Shown one piece after another: positions 1 through 6,642 of a DNA stretch of 9,040 bases (position 1 is its first letter; each line of letters starts with the position of its first letter). The notes beneath the pieces are model-generated. The model did not search any database. It was given only the letters and a program-made list of their open reading frames with translations, and was not told the origin of the DNA. A program made the position numbers and the translations under genes. Source of the stretch: Clostridiales bacterium UBA3758 (GTDB lineage: Bacteria; Bacillota; Clostridia; Oscillospirales; Oscillospiraceae); the NCBI GenBank assembly GCA_002371675.1, contig DFGE01000039.1, positions 1-9,040 of the forward strand, written 5' to 3'.

Positions 1-4
1 ATAA

Positions 5-182
5 GATGGCGAAAAGCCAAAAAGCTTTTCGCCGCGCGGCTTTGCCGCGCAGCCAAACAGCATAGCTGTTTGGCCATATATTCATTTCAATGAGCATCGG
101 GCGAATGACCCTTTGGGTCATTCGCTGCCAAACTTGTCGTTTGGCAGCGAAATCAATCGAACCCTCGATTGATTTCGCCATC
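5..182. repeat. Array of six different perfect hairpins inside a closing inverted repeat
   Basis: Six palindromes with short loops follow each other: arms 8-17/24-33, 34-40/44-50, 52-61/65-74, 101-111/115-125, 124-133/139-148 and 147-160/165-178. All arms pair perfectly, with stems of 7 to 14 bp and loops of 3 to 6 nt. The stem sequences differ, but two styles recur: arms beginning GCGAA (first, fourth and sixth) and arms containing GCCAAAC (third and fifth). Neighbouring stems share edge bases, so some pairings compete. GATGGCGAAA at 5-14 is complementary to TTTCGCCATC at 173-182 and could close the whole array into one multi-branched fold. The only unpaired stretch is about 75-100. No open reading frame is needed to explain it. 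It may be a structured RNA, a repeat of the REP/MITE kind, or a complex terminator. I do not recognise a named family. Confidence 0.85.
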
Positions 183-197
183 CGATGGTCATTATAA
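174..197 (-). repeat. 24-nt repeat-family edge, left copy (pointing left)
   Basis: This stretch is the exact reverse complement of the last 24 bases of the window (9017-9040). It joins the closing arm of the hairpin array (TTCGCCATC) to CGATGGTCATTATAA. Read on the minus strand, it places a TATAAT box 13 to 14 bases before the array, so the array lies directly downstream of a -10 element. A perfect 24-nt match is far beyond chance in 9 kb, so this is the conserved boundary of a dispersed repeat. Confidence 0.9.
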
Positions 198-199
198 CA
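191..199 (-). promoter_or_regulatory. Extended -10 element reading leftwards into the hairpin array
   Basis: The minus strand reads TGTTATAAT here: a perfect TATAAT preceded by TGn, the extended -10 form that can work with a poor -35. No good -35 hexamer is visible 16-18 nt upstream. Transcription would start near base 184 and the RNA would consist almost entirely of the hairpin array. The core TTATAA is palindromic. On the plus strand the same bases read TATAAC (193-198), with TTGATT at 169-174 and an 18-nt spacer, so a weaker rightward promoter for the GTPase operon is possible. Promoter activity is inferred from sequence only. Confidence 0.5.
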
Positions 200-338
200 T
201 AGTCTTTACAAAAATGGTAGCACAAGTTTCAAAAAACACAACAACATTTTGCAGTTTGAAGACAGAAAAACACGCCTCAGACCACAAAATAGCCGGGAGC
301 GGTTGACCGGGAGCGCCGCGGCTGATAAAATAAGGAGC
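198..338 (+). other. Leader region upstream of the GTPase-nuclease gene
   Basis: Together with the hairpin array, this makes 338 bases before the first gene. Bases 198-290 are AT-rich and unstructured. Bases 291-323 are GC-rich, contain the direct repeat CCGGGAGCG at 293-301 and 307-315, and can fold through AGCCG (291-295) with CGGCT (319-323). I see no convincing complete promoter inside it. The best plus-strand candidate is the TATAAC at 193-198. The region ends in AAGGAG (332-337), which is unusually close to the start codon at 339. Confidence 0.5.
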
Positions 339-2918
339 ATGAAAAATGAACGCAGGACGGTCGTAGGCATTCTGGCTCATGTGGACGCGGGAAAGACCAC
401 GCTCGCGGAGGCCATGCTGTATCAGACCGGAAAACTGAAAAAACTCGGCCGCGTTGACCACCGTGACAGCTTTCTCGACAACCAGCGTCTGGAGCGCGAG
501 CGCGGCATCACGATCTTCTCCAAGCAGGCGCTGCTGCCGCTTGGAAATACGGACGTGACGCTGCTCGATACGCCCGGCCATGTGGATTTCTCCGCCGAGA
601 TGGAGCGGACGCTGCGCGTGCTCGACTGCGCAGTGCTCGTCGTCAGCGGGACGGACGGCGTGCAGGCCCATACGGAGACGCTCTGGCGGCTGCTGCGGCA
701 TTACGCTGTGCCGACTCTGCTCTTCGTCACCAAGATGGATCTGCCCGGGCCCGGCCGCGATGCGCTCGCGGAGGAGCTGCGCCGCCGCCTGAGCGACGCC
801 TGCATCGACTTCAGCGACGGGCGGGAGGCGCTGGGCGAGAGCCTTGCGCTGTGCAGCGAAGAGGCCATGGAGGAGTATCTGGAGGCCGGCGCGGTCTCGG
901 AGGAGAGCGTGCGGCGCATGTTCCGCTCCCGGCAGCTCTTTCCGCTGCTCTTTGGCTCCGGGCTCCGCCTCGAGGGCGTGGACGCGCTGCTGCAGCTGCT
1001 CGATTCTCTTGCGCCGCCCAGCCCCGATCGCGGCGGCTTTGCCGCTCAGGTCTTCAAAATCGGCCACGAGGGCGGCGCGAGACTGACCTATATGAAAATC
1101 ACCGGAGGCGAGCTCCGCGTCCGCGACCTGCTGCGCTATCGCAGCGAGCGCGGCGAACCCTGTGAGGAGAAGGCCGCCCAGCTGCGGCTCTATTCCGGCG
1201 GCAGATTCGAGGCGGTGGACGCCGTCGGCCCGGGGCAGATCGTTGCCGTCCCCGGCCTCACGGCCACCTGGCCCGGCCAGGGCCTCGGCGCGGAGAGCGA
1301 CGCCGAGAGTCCGCAGATGGAGCCGGTGCTGAGCTATCGGGTGATCCCGCCCGCGGGTATGGACGCGATGCTGCTGTTTCCGATGCTGCGGCAGCTCGGC
1401 GAGGAGGAACCCGCCCTGCACCTGGGCTGGGACAAGAGGAACCGGCAGATCGAGCTGCGGCTCATGGGCAGGGTGCAGACGGAGGTCTTCTGCAGTCTCG
1501 TCCGGGAGCGCTTCGATCTTGACGTGACGCTCGACAAGGGGCATATCCTCTACCGCGAGACCATTGCCGACACCGTGGAGGGCGTGGGTCACTATGAGCC
1601 CCTACGGCACTATGCCGAGGTACACCTGATCCTCTCGCCCGGCGAGCGCGGCAGCGGTATCGTGCTCGACTCCTCCTGCAGCGAGGACGCGCTTGACCGC
1701 AACTGGCAGCGCCTCATCCTCACGCATCTGATGGAAAGACAGCATCTCGGCGTACTCACCGGCTCGCCGCTGACCGATGTGAAGATCACGCTTGCCGCCG
1801 GGCGCGCCCATCTCAAGCACACCGAGGGCGGGGATTTCCGCCAGGCGACTTACCGCGCCGTGCGCCAGGGGCTCATGCAGGCCAAAAGCGTGCTGCTCGA
1901 GCCGGTCTGCCGTTTCTCGCTCGAGGTGCCCGCCGCGGAGATCGGCCGCGCGATCAGCGACGTGCGCCAGATGTCCGGCAGCTTCGAGGCGCCTGAGGAG
2001 GCGGGGGAGTTCATGCGTCTGGAGGGCACGGCGCCGGTCTCAGAGATGAACGGCTATATGGAGACGCTGCTGGCCTATACCCGCGGCCGCGGGCGGCTCT
2101 CGATGCGCCCGGCGGGCTATCTGCCCTGCCACAACAGCGAGGCCGTGATCGCAGAGGCCGCCTACGATCCGGAGAGCGATCCGGAGCATTCGCCCGACTC
2201 CGTCTTTTGCGCGCACGGCGCAGGCTTCGTTGTCAAGTGGAAGCAGGTGCCGGACTACATGCACCTGGAGAGCGTGCTCCGCAAGCCTGAGGAGCCCGTC
2301 TCTGCGCCCGCTCCGCTGCGCCGCTCGCTCAGTATCGACGAGCGGGAGCTGGAGGCCATCATGGAGCGGGAGTTCGGCCCCATCCGCCGCGCGCAGTATT
2401 CCGCCCCGCGGCGCAACGAGGCGCCGAAGCCTGCTGCGCCGCGCAAAAAAGAATACCTGATCGTCGACGGCTATAACCTCATCTTCGCCTGGGAGGAACT
2501 GAAAAAGCTCGCCGCAGATCATATGGATCTCGCCCGTACCCGCCTCATGGATCTGCTCTCGAACTACTGCGGCTTCACCCGCACGGAGCTTGTCCTGGTC
2601 TTCGACGGCTACCGCAACCCCGGCAGCCGCGGCTCGCGCTCGGAGTACCACAACATCCATATCGCCTACACCGGCGACGGCGAGACCGGCGACGCCTACA
2701 TTGAGCGCATCGTCGACGAGATCGGCAAAAACTACGACGTCCGCGTCGTCACGAGCGACAATCTCATTCGTCTCTCCGCGCTGCGCTCCGGCGTACTGCG
2801 TACTTCCTCCGGGGAGTTCGTCAAGGAGGTCGAATGGGTGCTCGCGCAGATCGAGGACGTGCTGAACAAGACCAACCTCCAGGCGCATATGACGAAATTG
2901 AAAGATGGAAAACAATGA
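339..2918 (+). CDS. EF-G/TetM-like translational GTPase fused to C-terminal YacP/Rae1-type NYN ribonuclease domain
   Basis: A protein of 859 residues. Residues 1 to about 235 are a translation-factor GTPase domain: P-loop AHVDAGKT (13-20), switch I RGIT (55-58), DTPGH (77-81, with the catalytic His81), TKMD (131-134) in place of the usual NKxD, and a GSG G5 motif (206-208). EF-G-like domains II to V follow to about residue 600. The domain IV loop that Tet(M) uses at the tetracycline site (YSPVSTPADF type) is replaced by RAHLKHTEGGDF (489-500), so classical tetracycline resistance is doubtful. After a Pro/Ala-rich, charged linker (about 645-704), residues 705-850 match YacP/Rae1, the ribosome-associated mRNA endonuclease of Bacillus subtilis. 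Acidic residues are D710 (in VDGYN), D756 (FDGYR), E782/D785 (ETGD) and D807 (TSD). Typical Tet(M) is about 640 residues, so the extra length is the linker plus nuclease. ATG 339 gives the family's normal N-terminus, but the spacing from AAGGAG is only about 1 nt. It probably heads an operon with ylmH. Confidence 0.9.
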   Translation: MKNERRTVVGILAHVDAGKTTLAEAMLYQTGKLKKLGRVDHRDSFLDNQRLERERGITIFSKQALLPLGNTDVTLLDTPGHVDFSAEMERTLRVLDCAVLVVSGTDGVQAHTETLWRLLRHYAVPTLLFVTKMDLPGPGRDALAEELRRRLSDACIDFSDGREALGESLALCSEEAMEEYLEAGAVSEESVRRMFRSRQLFPLLFGSGLRLEGVDALLQLLDSLAPPSPDRGGFAAQVFKIGHEGGARLTYMKITGGELRVRDLLRYRSERGEPCEEKAAQLRLYSGGRFEAVDAVGPGQIVAVPGLTATWPGQGLGAESDAESPQMEPVLSYRVIPPAGMDAMLLFPMLRQLGEEEPALHLGWDKRNRQIELRLMGRVQTEVFCSLVRERFDLDVTLDKGHILYRETIADTVEGVGHYEPLRHYAEVHLILSPGERGSGIVLDSSCSEDALDRNWQRLILTHLMERQHLGVLTGSPLTDVKITLAAGRAHLKHTEGGDFRQATYRAVRQGLMQAKSVLLEPVCRFSLEVPAAEIGRAISDVRQMSGSFEAPEEAGEFMRLEGTAPVSEMNGYMETLLAYTRGRGRLSMRPAGYLPCHNSEAVIAEAAYDPESDPEHSPDSVFCAHGAGFVVKWKQVPDYMHLESVLRKPEEPVSAPAPLRRSLSIDERELEAIMEREFGPIRRAQYSAPRRNEAPKPAAPRKKEYLIVDGYNLIFAWEELKKLAADHMDLARTRLMDLLSNYCGFTRTELVLVFDGYRNPGSRGSRSEYHNIHIAYTGDGETGDAYIERIVDEIGKNYDVRVVTSDNLIRLSALRSGVLRTSSGEFVKEVEWVLAQIEDVLNKTNLQAHMTKLKDGKQ

Positions 2919-3642
2919 CCTGCTCCGCCGCGCGGCGGACCTCTATGAGCGCTCCCAACGCTCCGCGACCCTAACGCATACCGGCTTTCTCAGCCCCGCA
3001 GAGCGCTATGCGCTCGAGGCCTGGGCGAAAAAGAGCGGCGCGGCCCCCGTCTTCTGCGGCGGGGGAGCAGACAATGAGCGCACAGCCGCCTTTTTCCTGC
3101 CGGACTGGATGGAGGAGCTGGACGCGGCGGAGGAGCTCTGCGCCATCCGCCTCACGGCGCATTTCGGCGAGCCCGGCCACCGGGATTATCTCGGCGCGCT
3201 GCTCGGCATGGGCATCGGCCGCGAGTGGCTGGGGGACATCCTCATTCGGGGCAGCCAGGCCTGGATCTTCTGCCTGCCGAGCGTGCAGAAGCACCTGCTC
3301 GGGATCGAAAAGGTGGGGCGCGTGAGCGTGACGGCGGAGGCCGTGCCGCTCTCCGCGGTGCCCGCGCCGGAGCGGAAGGTCAAGCCCAAGAGCTTCTCGG
3401 TCATGAGCATGCGGCTTGACGCCGTGGCGGCGGGACTCTTCGATCTCAGCCGCAGCGAGGCCGCCCGCCGGATCGAGGGCGGCGCGCTGCAGCTCAACTA
3501 TCAGGAGTGCCTCAAGACGGATCAGCTTGTCCGCGAGGGGGATATCCTCTCCCTGCGCGGCTCCGGAAAGGGGAAAATCACCGGCACCGGCGGCACCTCC
3601 CGCAAGGGGAGGCTGTTCGTCTACGGCGAAGTGTATCAATAA
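2905..3642 (+). CDS. ylmH: YlmH-family S4 RNA-binding protein (ribosome quality-control factor)
   Basis: A protein of 245 residues, close to the roughly 257 of Bacillus subtilis YlmH. The central part has the family signature HRDYLGALLGMGI (92-104), followed by the GDI segment. An S4 RNA-binding domain begins at R170-L-D and runs to about 230, with SRSEAARRIEGGALQLNY as its core helix-turn. The tail is Gly/Lys-rich. YlmH of B. subtilis has recently been linked to ribosome quality control, binding 50S subunits that carry stalled peptidyl-tRNA. Elsewhere it is known from cell-division gene clusters, but no ftsZ, sepF or divIVA lies nearby here. The ATG sits inside the end of the GTPase-nuclease gene (14-nt overlap, different frame). 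Only weak purine-rich sequence precedes it, so translation is probably coupled to the upstream gene. The first ATG of the frame gives the expected N-terminus. Confidence 0.88.
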   Translation: MENNDLLRRAADLYERSQRSATLTHTGFLSPAERYALEAWAKKSGAAPVFCGGGADNERTAAFFLPDWMEELDAAEELCAIRLTAHFGEPGHRDYLGALLGMGIGREWLGDILIRGSQAWIFCLPSVQKHLLGIEKVGRVSVTAEAVPLSAVPAPERKVKPKSFSVMSMRLDAVAAGLFDLSRSEAARRIEGGALQLNYQECLKTDQLVREGDILSLRGSGKGKITGTGGTSRKGRLFVYGEVYQ

Positions 3643-3692
3643 CGACGGCCAAGAACCACAATCAAACTAACGGTACGAAAGGGGAAAACAAC

Positions 3693-4910
3693 ATGCGCGC
3701 ATATGAAAGACTCATCCGGTACGTTCAGGTCCATACGGCCAGCTCCGAGGACACGGAGAAGACGCCCACCACCGAGCGGCAGTTTGACCTGAGCCGCCTG
3801 CTGGCAAAAGAGATGGAGGGCCTGGGCTTCGAGGGCGTCCGCGTTGACGGAAACGCCTATGTTTACGGCTTCCTGCCCGCCACGCCCGGCTGCGAGGACA
3901 AGCCCTGCATCGGCCTCATCGCCCACCTTGACACCATCCCGGATTTCCCCGGCGAGAACGTCAAGCCCACGCTCGTGGAGAACTATGACGGCGGCGTTGT
4001 GCAGCTCGGTTCCAGCGGCCGCACGCTCGATCCGGCGCAGTTCGCGCATCTCAAGGAGCTCGTCGGCCACACGCTCATCACCACCGACGGCACCACCGTC
4101 CTCGGCGCGGACGACAAGGCGGGCATTGCCCTCATCCTCACGGCCTGCGAGCGCGTGCTTGAGGAGAAGATCCCGCACGGTCGCATCGCCGTCTCCTTCA
4201 CGCCCGACGAGGAGGTCGGTCACGGCGCGGCCCTGCTCGATATCCCGGCCTTCGGCGCGGACTTCGCCTATACCGTGGACGGTGAGGAGATCGACGAGAT
4301 CAACTTCGAGACCTTCAACGCCGCCTCTGCAGCCTGGGAGCTGCACGGCTTCAACATCCATCCCGGCAGCGCGAAGGACAGCATGATCAACGCCGCCCTC
4401 GTCGCCATGGAGGTAGACTCGCTGCTCCCCGCAGCGGATCGCCCGGAGCACACCGAGAACTACGAGGGCTTCTATCACCTGACGGAGATGTCCGGCAACG
4501 TCGAAAAGGCGGAGCTGCACTACATTATCCGGGATCATGACGCCGCCTCCTTTGCCGCGCGCAAGAAGACCATGCGCCACATCGAGAAGTACATCAACGA
4601 GAAGTACGGCGCCGGCACCGCGCGCCTCACGCTGCGCGATCAGTACCGCAACATGGCCGAGAAGGTGGCCGAGCGCATGGAGGTCGTGGAGCTGGCCGAG
4701 AAGGCTATCCGTCTGGAGGGCATGGAGCCCCGGCGCGTGCCCATCCGCGGCGGCACCGACGGCGCGCAGCTCTCCTTCCGCGGCCTGCCCTGCCCGAACA
4801 TCGGCACCGGCGGTTATTGCTGCCACGGCCCGCAGGAGCACGCCTCCGTACAGAAAATGGATACGATGACCGGGGTCATCGTGAACATCCTCCGCCTCAA
4901 CGCAGAGTAA
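3693..4910 (+). CDS. pepT: Peptidase T (tripeptide aminopeptidase, M20 family)
   Basis: A cytoplasmic zinc aminopeptidase that removes the N-terminal residue from tripeptides. The protein has 405 residues, against 408 in Escherichia coli PepT. The M20 metal and catalytic residues are all present: His78 and Asp80 (AHLDT), Asp140 (GADDKAG), Glu173/Glu174 (TPDEEVG), Asp196 (TVDGEE) and His378 (CCHGPQ, equivalent to E. coli His379). PIRGGTDGAQLSF near the C-terminus is a PepT hallmark, and the dimerisation domain has NPG-type HPGSAKDSM. ATG 3693 has AAAGGGG at 3678-3684 with 8-nt spacing. The frame stays open further upstream inside ylmH, but that extension has no matching family sequence. It starts 50 nt after ylmH with no terminator between, so it is probably co-transcribed with the translation genes. 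No clear terminator follows it. Confidence 0.97.
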   Translation: MRAYERLIRYVQVHTASSEDTEKTPTTERQFDLSRLLAKEMEGLGFEGVRVDGNAYVYGFLPATPGCEDKPCIGLIAHLDTIPDFPGENVKPTLVENYDGGVVQLGSSGRTLDPAQFAHLKELVGHTLITTDGTTVLGADDKAGIALILTACERVLEEKIPHGRIAVSFTPDEEVGHGAALLDIPAFGADFAYTVDGEEIDEINFETFNAASAAWELHGFNIHPGSAKDSMINAALVAMEVDSLLPAADRPEHTENYEGFYHLTEMSGNVEKAELHYIIRDHDAASFAARKKTMRHIEKYINEKYGAGTARLTLRDQYRNMAEKVAERMEVVELAEKAIRLEGMEPRRVPIRGGTDGAQLSFRGLPCPNIGTGGYCCHGPQEHASVQKMDTMTGVIVNILRLNAE

Positions 4911-4981
4911 GCAGTGATTTCCTGCGTCGGGCATGCGGGGAAGATCCTTCAAATTTTGTGTGTGAACGCATGTACAAAGAA

Positions 4982-5010
4982 TTGAAAACGGTCGAAAACA
5001 ATGTTATAAT
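4982..5010 (+). promoter_or_regulatory. Sigma-A promoter for the lipoprotein/ABC-GNAT unit
   Basis: TTGAAA (4982-4987) is followed by a 17-nt spacer and a perfect TATAAT (5005-5010). TG at 5002-5003 adds an extended -10. The predicted start is near 5017, giving a leader of about 75 nt before the lipoprotein ATG. It lies in a locally AT-rich stretch between convincing genes. The intergenic region 4911-5090 otherwise holds no gene and no clear pepT terminator. The ten bases ATGTTATAAT also occur at the minus-strand -10 near base 195. Confidence 0.85.
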
Positions 5011-5090
5011 AAGCGCATAAACATTCACGATGGGATTCCAGGTCGTTTTCTCGCCGAATGCGCGGCCTCCGGAAACGAAAGGAGAACAAG

Positions 5091-6548
5091 ATGAAAAGAT
5101 TCACAGCAATCCTGCTGGTCCTTCTGCTGGCGCTGTCCCTGGCTGCCTGCGGGCAGAAAGCGACCGAACAGAATGCAACCGTACAGAATGCTCCTGCGCC
5201 GACCGCGGCGCCGGAGGCCACCGTCGAGCCGACGGCGACGCCGGAGCCGACTCCGACGCCGATCCCTGCCGACCTTCTTCCGGTGATCAAGATCCTTGAC
5301 GAGCGCTCGCCCGAGCAGCTTGTTCAGGGGCGCAAGTTCGGCGTGCGCGGCATTGTGTACACCGAGAAAGGCGTGCTGACCGAGGTCTTCGCCAAGGTCA
5401 ACGACGCGGACGGCAACACCGTCCTGAGCTCCAACATCTATAAGCCGAACGAGGCGAGGATCGACCTGCACAGCTCCGTGAACAACGACCTCTCCTTCGG
5501 CAAGCTGGAGGCGGGCACCTATACCTACATCGTCACTGCAACGGCGAACAACGACGGCGCCATCGTGAAGACGGACGTGGTGAAGCGCGTCTTCACCGTC
5601 TCCACGGACGGGGCGGCGCAGGTCGCGGCGGGCGGTAACCCGGCGCCGGCTGAGGGCGACGCGCTTGCCGATTATGTCGGCTCGTATGTGATCTTTGCCC
5701 CCGAGGGCATGACCGGCACGCTGGAGCTGCGCAAGGACGGCGGCAGCTATCCCTTCACGCTGAACATCCCGGATCGCGCGCACGTTGAGGGCAGCGCGAG
5801 CCTGGGCGCCGCATACCAGGCGGTTCTGAGCGGCAAGGATGTCAATGACAGCGCGGTCAAGGCCGAGCTTGTCAGCGGCGACTACAACACCTGGAAGCTG
5901 CTCGTCACGGAGTCCGAGTGGACGCTTCTGCCTGCCGGTACGGAGCTGGTTCTCGCGCGCAGCGGCGGCGAGCCCGGCTCGGTCATCGGCAACGTGGTCG
6001 ATTACTTTGTAGGCAACTACAACTCCGCGGACGGTGCGGCGAAGCTCGAGCTCGGCAAGAACGACACGGGCTATCCCTTTACGCTGTCCGTCGTGAACCT
6101 GACGCGCATCGAGGGCATGGCGAGCGACGCCGGCGGCAACAAGACCCTGCTCGAGGGCAAGGACGCCAACGGCAACCCGATCAAGGCGGAGCTTGCCTAC
6201 GCGGGCGACGGGGAGTACACCCTGACCTTTACGGATTCGCAGTGGAACCTGCTGCCGAACGGCACGGAGATGCGCTTTGTCAACCCCGATGCGCCGAACG
6301 GCCCGAACATCCCGGTCGTTCCGGAGCCGGTGGAGGAGCAGCCTGCCGAGGACGAAGAGCCTGAGCAGACCGTGCCCCAGACCCCCGCGCCGACCGTGAA
6401 GCCCACGCCGCAGAAGGGCGAAAAGAGCGGCCCGTCCGTCGGCCTGATCGCGCTGATCATTGTGCTGCTGCTGGCGGCCGCCGCGGCAGGCTATCTGTTC
6501 TACAGGAAGAAAGCCGCCCCGGAGGAGACCTATCAGGGCCGGCACTGA
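5091..6548 (+). CDS. Lipoprotein with Ig-like domain, duplicated beta-rich domain and C-terminal membrane anchor
   Basis: A protein of 485 residues that I cannot match to a named family. The signal peptide has a basic start, a Leu/Ala-rich core and the lipobox LAAC, with lipidated Cys20. A Pro/Thr/Glu-rich linker follows (about 34-64). Residues 65-172 look like a beta-sandwich (FGKLEAGTYTYIVTA, an Ig-like pattern often attached to cell-wall enzymes of Clostridia). Residues 193-290 and 303-398 are two copies of one domain, sharing GxYPFTL, a V/IEG motif, a GKD motif, KAEL and W-LLP-GTE. A second Pro/Glu-rich linker leads to a hydrophobic segment (450-471) with a short RKK-containing cytoplasmic tail. 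Both ends would therefore be membrane-attached, with the domains outside the cell. There is no LPxTG motif. ATG 5091 has AAAGGAG (5078-5084) with 6-nt spacing. An in-frame ATG at 5058 is rejected because it would spoil the signal peptide. Binding of wall, glycan or ligand is only a guess. Confidence 0.88.
   Translation: MKRFTAILLVLLLALSLAACGQKATEQNATVQNAPAPTAAPEATVEPTATPEPTPTPIPADLLPVIKILDERSPEQLVQGRKFGVRGIVYTEKGVLTEVFAKVNDADGNTVLSSNIYKPNEARIDLHSSVNNDLSFGKLEAGTYTYIVTATANNDGAIVKTDVVKRVFTVSTDGAAQVAAGGNPAPAEGDALADYVGSYVIFAPEGMTGTLELRKDGGSYPFTLNIPDRAHVEGSASLGAAYQAVLSGKDVNDSAVKAELVSGDYNTWKLLVTESEWTLLPAGTELVLARSGGEPGSVIGNVVDYFVGNYNSADGAAKLELGKNDTGYPFTLSVVNLTRIEGMASDAGGNKTLLEGKDANGNPIKAELAYAGDGEYTLTFTDSQWNLLPNGTEMRFVNPDAPNGPNIPVVPEPVEEQPAEDEEPEQTVPQTPAPTVKPTPQKGEKSGPSVGLIALIIVLLLAAAAAGYLFYRKKAAPEETYQGRH
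5667..5960 (+). repeat. Tandem protein domain, copy 1 (within lipoprotein)
   Basis: Codes for residues 193-290. Landmarks in order are DYVGSY, TLELRKDGGSYPFTL, HVEGSAS, LSGKDVN, VKAELVSG, ESEWTLLPAGTEL. They align step by step with copy 2 downstream, so the gene contains an internal duplication that has diverged clearly at the protein level. Confidence 0.8.
5997..6284 (+). repeat. Tandem protein domain, copy 2 (within lipoprotein)
   Basis: Codes for residues 303-398. Landmarks are DYFVGNY, KLELGKNDTGYPFTL, RIEGMAS, LEGKDAN, IKAELAYAG, DSQWNLLPNGTEM, matching copy 1 in order and spacing. A short Gly/Pro-containing hinge of about 12 residues separates the copies. Confidence 0.8.
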
Positions 6549-6583
6549 TCCCCTGGCACATAAGCATTACCAGTGACCTGAAC

Positions 6584-6616
6584 ATGCGGCCCGACCCTTA
6601 AACAGTCGGGCCGCAT
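6584..6616 (+). terminator. 12-bp perfect stem-loop between lipoprotein and ABC-GNAT genes
   Basis: ATGCGGCCCGAC (6584-6595) pairs perfectly with GTCGGGCCGCAT (6605-6616) across a 9-nt loop. No T-run follows (CCTGTTA), so this is not a textbook intrinsic terminator. The next Shine-Dalgarno site is 11 nt after the stem. It could be a weak terminator or a 3'-end stabiliser for the lipoprotein mRNA that lowers expression of the downstream gene. I see no separate promoter between 6549 and 6642, so the ABC-GNAT gene is probably read through from the promoter at 4982. Confidence 0.55.
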
Positions 6617-6642
6617 CCTGTTACCCGAAAGGAGAGATCATT

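Noticed and set aside
5..182. CRISPR array
   Set aside because: The palindromes differ from each other, there is no constant direct repeat with regular spacers, and no cas genes are nearby.
303..330. Promoter TTGACC with TAAAAT just before the fusion gene
   Set aside because: Spacing is 16 nt, but transcription would begin at the start codon and lose the ribosome site, so it is probably chance.
339..2918. Classical tetracycline resistance gene
   Set aside because: The domain IV loop at the drug site is different and a nuclease domain is attached. TetM-like describes ancestry only.
3507..3692. N-terminal extension of peptidase T
   Set aside because: The open frame overlaps ylmH in another frame and has no peptidase sequence. 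ATG 3693 has a good ribosome site, and its residue numbering matches E. coli PepT.
5043..5078. Leader hairpin or riboswitch before the lipoprotein
   Set aside because: Only a short, bulged pairing (TCGTTTTC with GAAACGA) is visible. It does not match a riboswitch class that I know.
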